Below, piece by piece: positions 26,453-34,636 of a stretch of DNA of 64,000 nucleotides. The stretch is from DATBJJ01 sp036556425. GTDB lineage: Bacteria > Acidobacteriota > Vicinamibacteria > Vicinamibacterales > 2-12-FULL-66-21. Both the position numbers and the translations under genes were made by a program. How positions within the stretch are numbered: the first letter of the stretch is position 1; every line of letters starts with the position of its first letter. The stretch is taken from the NCBI GenBank assembly GCA_036556425.1, contig DATBJJ010000066.1, positions 57,203-121,202 of the forward strand. The letters run 5' to 3'. The notes below the pieces were generated by a model that did no database searches, was not told the origin of the DNA, and saw nothing but the letters and a program-made list of their open reading frames with translations.

Positions 26453-29114
26453 GCAAGACAAAGTAATACCATTCAGTGTGCTCCTGAACAGAAAAACACG
26501 GCGACGGTACGACGGCATCAGTCGTTGCGCGAGCGCCGCGCTGATTGGCGTAGCGACCGGCGCGCTGCTCGCCGGACCCAATCGCTACGGTCACTCGGAC
26601 CGCGTCGAGCGGCACATGCTGCCGGCGGTGTCGACGGGACCGCTCGAGCCCGCGTGGAGCCCCGACGGCAACTGGATCGCGTTCTCGATGCGCGGCGACA
26701 TCTGGAAGGTCCCCGCGGATGGCGGCGAGGCGATCGCGCTCACACACGGCTCCGCGTATCACTTCGAGCCTGCGTGGAGTCCCGACGGCACGCGCATCGC
26801 GCTCTCGATGGACCTCGACGGCAATCTCGACATCGGCATCGTCAGCGCAAACGGAGGAGAGGTCGAGCGGATCACGACGGATCGGCGTGTGGACGTCGAG
26901 CCGGCATGGAGCCGCGACGGCGCATTCCTCTATTTCGCCGCGTCGCGCGGCGCCGGCTTCGACATCTATCGATACCGGTTCGCGGACAAGTCGGAATCCG
27001 TCTTTCTCGGCGGCGGGAGAGATCAGATTCAGCCGTCGATTTCTCCGGACGGCAAACGCATCGCGTACGTCGCCCCGTTCGATGGCCGCCTCGGCACCGG
27101 CGGTATCTGGATCAAAGAGCTCGAGGCGTCAGGCGATGCGGCACCCGTGATGTATCAGGAGACGGAGTACCGCGCGCGGCCCGCATGGACGCCCGACGGT
27201 CAGGCGCTGCTCTTCAGCTCCGACGAGCAGGGCTCGAACGACATCGCGATCGTGCCCGTTTCCGGCGGCAATCCCATCTACCTGACGGCCGATCCGATGA
27301 ACGAGTTCTCGCCGACGGTCTCGCCCGACGGCACGCGGTTCGCGTTCGTCTCGAACCGTACTGGCCCGACGACGTTGTATACGGCGCCGATTGGCGGCGG
27401 GCCGATCGGATCGTGGAAGGAAGTCACTATCAGTGCGCGCAAGTCGTCGCGGCCGATGGGTCGCGTGCGCGGGCGCGTTGTCGGTCCCGGCGGACGTCCG
27501 ATATCGGCACGCGTCTACTCGCTGGCTTCCGACAAGCGCGCATACGCGCCGGACGGCGGCTTCCATCGCGTGATCGCTGCAACGGAAACCCACTACTTTC
27601 ATACGAACGGCGAATTCGATCTCGACGTCCCGTCAGGTCCGCTCAGCGTCGAGGCGATGAAGGGGTTCGAATACCGGCCAGCCTCGACGACCGTCCAGGT
27701 GCCGGCGGGCGGAATCGTCGACGTGACGCTGCGCCTCGAGCGGCTGATCGACGCGCCGTCACGCGGTTGGTATTCCGGGGATACGCACATCCACGATCTG
27801 CATCAGGGAGAATTCGGCCTCTCGCACCGGACGTTCTTCGATCAGCTCACCGCGGAAGATCTTCACGTCACGAACGCGCTCATTCACATGGACGGCACGC
27901 GGCTGATGGGCCGATGGACGGATCTCACCGGCAAGCCGCATCCTCTCTCGACGGCGGATTACATCCTTCAATACGGAGAGGAATTCCGCGGATCGCTCGG
28001 CCACATCTCGATGATCGGCGTCAGCCGGTACGTGTTGCCGTTCACCGCGGGCAACCCGAACACGCCCTATGCGCAGCCGGAGCTCGACGCGAAGTACTTG
28101 GACGAGGCGCGCGCGCAAGGCGGCATTGCCGGCTACGTCCACCCGTACAACTCACGCGTCGACCAACCCGCATCCGGCGCCGGCATCCTGATTCCCGTCG
28201 ACATCGCGCTCGGCAAGGGCGACTTCTACGACATCGGCGCGCTCGTGTCCGACGAGCTCGCGTCGGCGGAGATGTACTACAAGTTTCTCAATTGCGGATT
28301 CCGCATCGCGGCCACGTCGGGCACGGACAACTTCTCCGACGTGTGGCGCGATCCGCCACCCGGCGCGGACCGCGCCTACGTCCAGATCCGCGGCGGTCTG
28401 TCGCTCCGATCGTGGATGGACGGGATCAAAGCGCAGCGCACGTTCGGCACGACGGGACCGCTCATCTTCCTCGACGTCGAAGGGAAGGGGCCTGGCGACG
28501 AGATCGCCCTCGCGGGAACGGATCGTCAGGAGCTGAAGGTCAAAGTGGACGCCGTCTCGATCGCGCCGCTCGACAAGCTCGAGGTGATCGTCAACGGCCG
28601 CGTCGCCGCGACGGTGAAGCCAGGCGACCCACTCAAACTTTCGTTCAACGGCAGCGTTCCGAGTCCCGCCGGCGGATGGATCGCCGCCCGCGTCGTCGGC
28701 CCCTCGTCCCGCTACGTGAGCGACAGCTACGCGTTCGCTCAGACGAGCCCGGTGTACGTCGTCCGCAACGGCAAGCGATTCACGTCGGCGGACGACGCGA
28801 TCTTCTTGCGGAACGTGGTGGATGCGATCTGGGCGCGCGTCGACAATCCGCGCACGCGCTGGCGGACGCCTGCCGAGCGCGAGAAGTTCAAGGCCGCGAT
28901 CGATCGCGCGCGCGCCGTGTATGAACAGATAGCCGGTACGTCACCACAGTTTGTACGGCAAACCCTTCCTGTCGAAGTACATGAAATAGGGATATCCCTC
29001 GCCGGTATCGTAGAAGGGCCGGAACTTCAATCGAACCGGGCTCTTGTCCGGCGGCACGACACGAAAGACGCTCATCGTGTCGCGCGATTCACTGCCCTCG
29101 GTCAAGATCGCTAG
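26451..29114 (+). CDS. PD40 beta-propeller plus CehA/McbA-like metallohydrolase
   Basis: 887 aa from ATG 26451; GTG 26478 (a hydrophobic export segment follows, ASAALIGVATGALLAG) is an alternative that would leave room for the divergent promoter. Residues about 65-320 hold six TolB-type PD40 repeats (PAWSPDGNWIAFS, PAWSPDGTRIALS, PSISPDGKRIAYV, PTVSPDGTRFAFV). A Big/carboxypeptidase-like linker (about 330-435) leads to a PHP-like domain with WYSGDTHIHDLH, LGHISMIG, GYVHPYN and AATSGTDNF, the metal ligands of the CehA family. The last about 60 codons are antisense to the 3' end of the next gene and look like read-through past a lost stop. Function: an exported hydrolase of unknown substrate. 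Confidence 0.85.
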   Translation: MQDKVIPFSVLLNRKTRRRYDGISRCASAALIGVATGALLAGPNRYGHSDRVERHMLPAVSTGPLEPAWSPDGNWIAFSMRGDIWKVPADGGEAIALTHGSAYHFEPAWSPDGTRIALSMDLDGNLDIGIVSANGGEVERITTDRRVDVEPAWSRDGAFLYFAASRGAGFDIYRYRFADKSESVFLGGGRDQIQPSISPDGKRIAYVAPFDGRLGTGGIWIKELEASGDAAPVMYQETEYRARPAWTPDGQALLFSSDEQGSNDIAIVPVSGGNPIYLTADPMNEFSPTVSPDGTRFAFVSNRTGPTTLYTAPIGGGPIGSWKEVTISARKSSRPMGRVRGRVVGPGGRPISARVYSLASDKRAYAPDGGFHRVIAATETHYFHTNGEFDLDVPSGPLSVEAMKGFEYRPASTTVQVPAGGIVDVTLRLERLIDAPSRGWYSGDTHIHDLHQGEFGLSHRTFFDQLTAEDLHVTNALIHMDGTRLMGRWTDLTGKPHPLSTADYILQYGEEFRGSLGHISMIGVSRYVLPFTAGNPNTPYAQPELDAKYLDEARAQGGIAGYVHPYNSRVDQPASGAGILIPVDIALGKGDFYDIGALVSDELASAEMYYKFLNCGFRIAATSGTDNFSDVWRDPPPGADRAYVQIRGGLSLRSWMDGIKAQRTFGTTGPLIFLDVEGKGPGDEIALAGTDRQELKVKVDAVSIAPLDKLEVIVNGRVAATVKPGDPLKLSFNGSVPSPAGGWIAARVVGPSSRYVSDSYAFAQTSPVYVVRNGKRFTSADDAIFLRNVVDAIWARVDNPRTRWRTPAEREKFKAAIDRARAVYEQIAGTSPQFVRQTLPVEVHEIGISLAGIVEGPELQSNRALVRRHDTKDAHRVARFTALGQDR

Positions 29115-30812
29115 CGGACGCGACCACTTTTCTGGGACGAGCCACGTCGCGAGATCTTCGTCGCGTTCCGGCAGCCGGAAATATCCCGCGTGATAGGTTC
29201 CTTCCAGCACGAGCACGACAGGACCGCGCATGACGGCGACGCGGTCGGGGTGTTGTCGATCGACGGCTTCCATCCGCAGGGTCAACGGAATAGTGACCTC
29301 GACGCGATCGCCGGGATTCCACGCGCGCTCGATCGAGGCCCACGTTCCAGGCTTGGCTTCTGCAATCGCGGACGCGCCGTTGACTGTGATCGCCATGCCG
29401 CGCGTCCAAGCGGGCACGCGAAACTTCAGCGCGAAGCGGGCCGGCGCCGACGGCTTGATCGTGAACACGCTCGTCTCGGCTTCCGGGTAAAGCGTGTCTT
29501 GCTCGACGACGACGGTGCCTTCTGACCGCGACCAGGTCACATCCGACGGCACATAGAGATTGATGTAGAGGCTCGACGCGTCGCGGTAGTACACGAGGTT
29601 GTAGTAGTCGGCCATGTTCTGGATGTAGGTTCCGGAACAGCACGTAAACGTGTCCCAGTTGTAGACCTTCATGCCGCCGCCGACTCGATAGTCGCCGTAG
29701 TAGAAGTTGCGACCGCGTCCGGCGAGCGGCAGCGCGGCGCCGACGCCGTTGTAGAACAGCCGCTCGATCCAATCGCCGTACTTCGCTTCGCCCGTGAAGC
29801 GCATCAAGTAGCGCGACATCTTGAAGCCGGCCCACGATCCGCAGACGATTTCCGCGGTGTCCGAACGCGTGTCGAGCGCGCGGCCGAGGCTTCCGTCGGG
29901 CGCCATGAATCGCTCGTTAGGTCCGTAGCCTCCGGTTGCGTAGACCTGCGTCTTCTGCAAGTAGTCGCAGCCGTTCTCGAGAATCTTCAGATACGACGCA
30001 TCGCCGAGCACGTCATACGCCATCGCGGCGCTGCTGAACGTGTTGACGTGGCTGTACGCGTGCACGCCGTGCGCGTCCGCGGGCGACGATGTGGTCGCGA
30101 ATTTGTTCCACCACGCGTGATAGAGCCAGGCTTCGGCGAACGTCTTGAACTTTGCATTTCCGGTCGCGCGATACGCGCGAAAGAGATTCTCGGCCAGCGT
30201 GTACCACTCCTGCGGGACGCCGTAGTACGCCGTGTTGTGGCTGGGATCGGCGAGGTTGTTCGATCGATCGAACGTCCGGATCGCGAAGTCGGTCACCTTC
30301 TCGAGAACGCCAATCGCGGGCTCGTAGCCTGCATAGAGCTGAAGGTCGAGCAGTCCGCATACGAGCTTGTCGTACGGATAGTGCCGCATGCCGGCATCGC
30401 CGTCCGCCTTCACGGTCTTCGACCATTCCGAGAAGAGCGCGACGGCTTTGTCGCGCATGCGCGCGTCGCCGGTCGCGCGGTAAATCCGCGACATGCCGCT
30501 CAACCACTGGCCGAACACCGTGTCGCTGTTGCGGCCGCACCAGCCGCCGAGGGGCGCGCCAGGCGCCGGCAGCCCCGCGGCTCTCCGATAGCCGTGAAGA
30601 ATGTCGTCGTTCGACAGCGCGAAATAGAATTCCCGGCCGGCGTCGGATTGGTCCTTCCATCGGCTCGGCCGGAGCCGCACGCCTTGATAGTCGAACGCTT
30701 CGAGTCGTGCCCTTCCGGAATTCGACATCGATGGGACTCCCTGTTCGCTCAAGATGCGTCCCGCGAGAAACACCGCGGCTGGCGTCGCGGCAAGGAAATC
30801 GCGGCGTTCCAT
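28941..30812 (-). CDS. Tat-exported GH127 (DUF1680) beta-L-arabinofuranosidase-like protein
   Basis: 623 aa from ATG 30812 (MERRDFLAATPAAVFLAG, a classic Tat signal); ATG 30824 is also possible. The (alpha/alpha)6 barrel is intact, with TAEIVCGSWAGFKMSRYLM (conserved Glu/Cys) and DTFTCCSGTYIQNMADYYN (about 387-405; zinc Cys pair and nucleophile), and SHNTAYYGVPQEWYTLAENLFRAYRATGN in the substrate groove. It lacks the C-terminal extra domain of its larger paralogue at 23981-26452. The C-terminus reads GYPYFMYFDR, then KGLPYKLW as a short extension. It converges with the PD40/CehA-like gene, overlapping it by 174 bp. Confidence 0.9.
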   Translation of the reverse strand: MERRDFLAATPAAVFLAGRILSEQGVPSMSNSGRARLEAFDYQGVRLRPSRWKDQSDAGREFYFALSNDDILHGYRRAAGLPAPGAPLGGWCGRNSDTVFGQWLSGMSRIYRATGDARMRDKAVALFSEWSKTVKADGDAGMRHYPYDKLVCGLLDLQLYAGYEPAIGVLEKVTDFAIRTFDRSNNLADPSHNTAYYGVPQEWYTLAENLFRAYRATGNAKFKTFAEAWLYHAWWNKFATTSSPADAHGVHAYSHVNTFSSAAMAYDVLGDASYLKILENGCDYLQKTQVYATGGYGPNERFMAPDGSLGRALDTRSDTAEIVCGSWAGFKMSRYLMRFTGEAKYGDWIERLFYNGVGAALPLAGRGRNFYYGDYRVGGGMKVYNWDTFTCCSGTYIQNMADYYNLVYYRDASSLYINLYVPSDVTWSRSEGTVVVEQDTLYPEAETSVFTIKPSAPARFALKFRVPAWTRGMAITVNGASAIAEAKPGTWASIERAWNPGDRVEVTIPLTLRMEAVDRQHPDRVAVMRGPVVLVLEGTYHAGYFRLPERDEDLATWLVPEKWSRPLAILTEGSESRDTMSVFRVVPPDKSPVRLKFRPFYDTGEGYPYFMYFDRKGLPYKLW

Positions 30813-30915
30813 GTCTGGGGGCATACGCGCCACCGTATGACGCACACGGTCGAGCGTCAAGTCAATTGCAGTGATGCGACTATTAGGCGCCAACTACGCT
30901 AGCATCTGAGACGCA

Positions 30916-31572
30916 ATGATGCGTTCCGTCGCCAGCGCCGCCTCCGTTGCGATCGTCGGCGTCCTCCTCGGACAGAATCCGAATCGCGACTTGCTGATGA
31001 CTCCCGACCACGCGGAGATGAATCGCCGCGCGCCGGATACCTATCGCGTCCGCCTCGAGACGACGAAGGGCGCCATCGCGTTCGAGATCCAGCGCGAGTG
31101 GTCGCCGCACGGCGCGGATCGCTTCTACAATCTCGTCCGGCACGGCTACTACGACGACTCGCCGTTCTTCCGCGCACGCCCGAAGACGTGGATCCAGTTC
31201 GGCATCAGCGCCGATCCGGCGATCTCGACGATCTGGCGGACGCGCACGATTCCCGACGATCCACGACAACTCTCAAATGCGCGCGGCGCGGTGTCGTACG
31301 CGTTCAAGGATCCGAACGGCCGGACGACGCAGATGTTCATCAACCTCGCCGACAACGCCGCGACGCACGACCGCGAGCACTTCGTTCCGTTCGCGCGCGT
31401 GGCCGAGGGGATGGACGTCGCCGACGCGTTATACGCCGAGCACGGCGATCGCGCCGGCGGCGGGATCCGTGGCGGCAAGCAGGACATTCTCTTCGAGGAA
31501 GGGAATGCGTTCCTCCGGAAGAACTTTCCCAGCATCGACTACATCAAGCGCGCATTCGTGTCGCAACGTTGA
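30916..31572 (+). CDS. Exported peptidyl-prolyl isomerase, cyclophilin type
   Basis: 218 aa with a short hydrophobic N-terminus (SVASAASVAIVGVLLG). Cyclophilin fold: VRLETTKGAIAFEIQREWSPHGADRFYNLVRHGYY, then DSPFFRARPKTWIQFGISADP, where human-type FHRVI is replaced by FFRAR, and GRTTQMFINLADNA...FVPFARVAEGMDVADALY. It speeds proline isomerisation in exported proteins. Alone between a divergent GH127 gene and a repeat tract. Confidence 0.92.
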   Translation: MMRSVASAASVAIVGVLLGQNPNRDLLMTPDHAEMNRRAPDTYRVRLETTKGAIAFEIQREWSPHGADRFYNLVRHGYYDDSPFFRARPKTWIQFGISADPAISTIWRTRTIPDDPRQLSNARGAVSYAFKDPNGRTTQMFINLADNAATHDREHFVPFARVAEGMDVADALYAEHGDRAGGGIRGGKQDILFEEGNAFLRKNFPSIDYIKRAFVSQR

Positions 31573-31618
31573 ACCCTGAACCAAGAACGTTGAACCCTGA
31601 ACGCTGAACGCTGAACCC
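31571..31618. repeat. Short tandem repeat, family D (TTGAACCCTGAAC units)
   Basis: About six copies of GAACCCT / GAACGCT / GAACGTT directly after the cyclophilin stop codon. Position fits the 3' end of its transcript. Confidence 0.75.
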
Positions 31619-31657
31619 GCGAATCGGCCGTTGTTATCCCGCCATCACATCTACTGA

Positions 31658-31687
31658 TTGGATAAGTCTCTCCGCGAGGTGTATACC
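31658..31687 (+). promoter_or_regulatory. Candidate promoter of the TonB receptor gene
   Basis: TTGGAT (31658-31663) and TATACC (31682-31687) are 18 bp apart, in the only AT-richer part of the 190-bp gap. The leader would be about 70 nt and carries the strong Shine-Dalgarno TAGGAGG. Confidence 0.4.
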
Positions 31688-31762
31688 GGAGGCGCATCCC
31701 ACGACTTCACTCAGGCCACACCGCGGATCGCGATCGCTCGGAACAGACCGTAGGAGGACTGC

Positions 31763-34558
31763 ATGCCTCGCCGCTCACGCTTGCCGCTTTCGATTCTGCT
31801 CACGCTCGCCGCCTGCGTGTATGCGGCGCGAATCGCGCACGCGCAAGTCTCCACCGGAACGATTGCCGGCGTCATCGAGGACTCTGGCGGCGGGCTGCTT
31901 CCTGGTGTGACGGTGTCGCTCACGGGCGAGCGTCTCATCGGCGGCACGGCGACGCAGACTACTGATGTCAGCGGCGCGTACCGCTTCGATCGGCTTCCGC
32001 CGGGAACGTATTCGATCAAGGTCGAGCTGCAAGGCTTCCGATCGGTCGAGCGGCGCGAAATTGCCGTCAACGCGAGCTTCACCGCAACGGTCAACGTCAA
32101 GCTCGAGGTCGGCGCGCTGCAGGAAACGATCACCGTCGCGGGAGAATCGCCGACGGTCGACGTCAAGTCGAATCTGCAGCAGACCGTGATGGGACAGGCG
32201 ATCCTCGAGGGCGTTCCGACCGGACGCGATCCGTGGTCGCTCGCGAAGATCATTCCGGGCGTGCAGGTGAATACCTACGACGTCGGCGGCACGCAGGCGA
32301 TGCAGCAAAGCCAGCTGCGCGTGCATGGCTCGCGGGACGACGACAAGAACTTTTCGATCGATGGGACGACCGTGAACTGGCCCGGCGGCGGCGGCGGATC
32401 CACGATGCTCTATTACGACCAGGGCATGTTCGAAGAGGTCAACTATCAGACGTCCGCGATCCCGGCAGAGGTGATGACCGGCGGGATCTACTTGAACATG
32501 GTCACCAAGAGCGGCAGCAACAAGTGGCGCGGCGACGTCAAGGAGTTCTACGCGAACCGGCGATGGCAGAGCAAGAACTGGGACGACGCGGTCGCGGCCG
32601 GATTGCCGGGCGGCGTGCCGGTGACCAAGCTCTATGACTTCAACGTCGCGGGCGGCGGGCCGATCGTGCGCGACAAGCTGTGGGTGAACGGCGCCTACAG
32701 GAATTGGCGGGTGGACAAGCTCACGCTCGCGCGCAACTCGGACGGCACGCGCGCCATCGACGACAACCTCATCTGGAACACGTCGGGGAAAGGCCTGTGG
32801 CAGGCGGCGGCGAATCAGAAGGTCGGAGTGTCGTGGAACTACAACTGGAAGGAGCGATTCCATCGCCGCGACACGCCGCCGAACTTCGTCGAGGATCGCG
32901 CGTCGCTCTGGCAGACGAATCCCGCCTCGTCGACGCAGGTAAAGTACTCGCTCGTCCGCAAGAAGATCGTCTACGAGTCGACGTTCGGCATCATGGACGG
33001 CGTCACCAATTACTACTATCAGCCGGGCACGCAGCCGACCGACATCCGCATCGAAGACACCGGTCGTAGTCAGGCGTTCGTCGCCGCCGCGCGCCACGAG
33101 GAGCTGCCGAACTACCGCGCGCAGTTCGACAACGTCGCGTCGTACACGACCAGCGGCTTCGGCGGCGACCACTTGATCAAAGGCGGAATGCAGGTCGCGC
33201 AGATGGGCATGTACGACCAATTCTGGATCAATGGCGACATGTACGTCGTCTTCAACAACGGCGCGGCGAATTCCGTGCGCCTCTGGAACACGCCGACGGC
33301 GCACAACAGCAAGATCAGGCTGTTTGGCTTCTTCGCGCAGGACACGTGGTCGATCGATCGCCTCACGTTGAACCTTGGCGTGCGCGTGGACCACGGGCGC
33401 GGGTGGATGCCGCCGCAGTCGAAGGTCGCGGGCACGTTCAGCGGTGCGCGCGATCTCGCCGAAACGGACGTGTTCGACGGCTGGCGCGGCGTGTGGCGCA
33501 CGGGGGTCGTCTACGATCTCTTCGGCAACGGCCGGACCGCGATCAAGACGAACGCGAGCCGATACGCGGGACAGATCGGCTTGATCACGGTCCAGCGCGT
33601 TCATCCGTTCCAGGTCACGAGCGGCACGCGTCCGTGGACGGACTCGAACGCCGATCGCATCCCGCAAGAATCCGAGCTCGGCGCGTTCTCCGGATTCCCG
33701 GGACTGACGAGCCGCTACGCCGACGCGAGTGGCCCCGACTGGCCGTACTCCGACGAATTCACCGCCGGCGTCGAGCATCAGCTCGCGCGCGACATCCGCG
33801 TCGGCGCGATGTACTACTACCGCACGAATCGCAAACTGATTGGATCGCGCAACGCCGCGGCGCCGCGCAGCGCGTACACCGAACAGTCGATCGCCGTGCC
33901 CGGTCCCCCTGCCGGCCCGGGCGGCACGATCACCTTCTACAATCTGCTGCCGGCATTCAACGGCCTGCAGGACAACGTCTTCGACAATCAGGACGCCCTC
34001 GACACGACTTACCACGGCGTGGAGCTCTCGGCGTCGAAGCGCTTGAGCGATCGATGGCAGCTTCTTGCCGGCGTGACGTTCGGGAAGAACGAGGGCGGCG
34101 TGCTGACCGGCGATCTGAACGATCCGAACAACGAGCTGAACTTCCCGCAGGGGATCGAAGGGACTGACTCCGCGTACGCGCTGCGTGTGTCAGGCACGTA
34201 CCTCGCGCCGTACGACATCAACGTCAGCGGCAGCTTCGTGATGAACGACGGCTACCCGTATCAGTCCGTCTTCGGCGTCACGCGCACGGCGTTTCCGTCG
34301 CTCACGCGCTCCACGCAGAACGTTCGCCTCACCGAGCGCGGCGTCGAGCGTCTGCCGGATGTGGCGATGATTGACCTGCGGTTCTCGCGGACGTTCCGCC
34401 TCGGCGGGCGCCGGCTGACGCCGCTGCTGGAGGTGTTCAATCTGACGAACGCGGACACGATCGTCGGCTACAACGCCAACGTCGGGACGTCGTACTTGCT
34501 GCCGACCGAGATTCTGTCTCCGAGGCTCGTGCGGTTCGGCGTGATGGTGGATTTCTAA
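31763..34558 (+). CDS. TonB-dependent receptor with carboxypeptidase-regulatory N-terminus (Acidobacterial type)
   Basis: 931 aa; ATG preceded by TAGGAGG (7 nt spacing). Signal peptide (LSILLTLAACVYAARIAHAQ), then a CarboxypepD_reg-like beta-sandwich (about 30-110: STGTIAGVIEDSGGGLLPGVTVSLTG), a plug-like domain with TGRDPWSLAKIIPGVQ and VHGSRDDDKNFSIDG, and a long barrel from about 230 whose C-terminus ends RFGVMVDF. No TonB box was identified. Family members import large substrates such as glycans or peptides, in Acidobacteriota usually without a SusD partner, and none is encoded here. It precedes an amidohydrolase on the other strand. Confidence 0.92.
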   Translation: MPRRSRLPLSILLTLAACVYAARIAHAQVSTGTIAGVIEDSGGGLLPGVTVSLTGERLIGGTATQTTDVSGAYRFDRLPPGTYSIKVELQGFRSVERREIAVNASFTATVNVKLEVGALQETITVAGESPTVDVKSNLQQTVMGQAILEGVPTGRDPWSLAKIIPGVQVNTYDVGGTQAMQQSQLRVHGSRDDDKNFSIDGTTVNWPGGGGGSTMLYYDQGMFEEVNYQTSAIPAEVMTGGIYLNMVTKSGSNKWRGDVKEFYANRRWQSKNWDDAVAAGLPGGVPVTKLYDFNVAGGGPIVRDKLWVNGAYRNWRVDKLTLARNSDGTRAIDDNLIWNTSGKGLWQAAANQKVGVSWNYNWKERFHRRDTPPNFVEDRASLWQTNPASSTQVKYSLVRKKIVYESTFGIMDGVTNYYYQPGTQPTDIRIEDTGRSQAFVAAARHEELPNYRAQFDNVASYTTSGFGGDHLIKGGMQVAQMGMYDQFWINGDMYVVFNNGAANSVRLWNTPTAHNSKIRLFGFFAQDTWSIDRLTLNLGVRVDHGRGWMPPQSKVAGTFSGARDLAETDVFDGWRGVWRTGVVYDLFGNGRTAIKTNASRYAGQIGLITVQRVHPFQVTSGTRPWTDSNADRIPQESELGAFSGFPGLTSRYADASGPDWPYSDEFTAGVEHQLARDIRVGAMYYYRTNRKLIGSRNAAAPRSAYTEQSIAVPGPPAGPGGTITFYNLLPAFNGLQDNVFDNQDALDTTYHGVELSASKRLSDRWQLLAGVTFGKNEGGVLTGDLNDPNNELNFPQGIEGTDSAYALRVSGTYLAPYDINVSGSFVMNDGYPYQSVFGVTRTAFPSLTRSTQNVRLTERGVERLPDVAMIDLRFSRTFRLGGRRLTPLLEVFNLTNADTIVGYNANVGTSYLLPTEILSPRLVRFGVMVDF

Positions 34559-34566
34559 GGACTCAG

Positions 34567-34636
34567 TCGGGATCCGGGATCCGGGGCTCGGGATCCGGGG
34601 CCCGGGGCTCGGGATCCGGAATCCGGATCCCGAATC
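34567..34636. repeat. Tandem repeat, family B (GGGATCCGG units)
   Basis: About eight copies of GGGATCCGG / GGGGCTC / GGAATCCGG between the convergent TonB receptor and amidohydrolase genes, ending at the TAG of the latter. Confidence 0.85.

Noticed and set aside
24752..28924. A 1390-codon open frame on the plus strand
   Set aside because: It is antisense to the first GH127 gene and then out of frame with the PD40/CehA-like gene; composition is Arg-rich and shows no family signature, as expected for GC-rich shadow frames.
31763..34558. Polysaccharide utilisation locus built on a SusC/SusD pair
   Set aside because: No SusD-like lipoprotein is encoded next to either TonB receptor.
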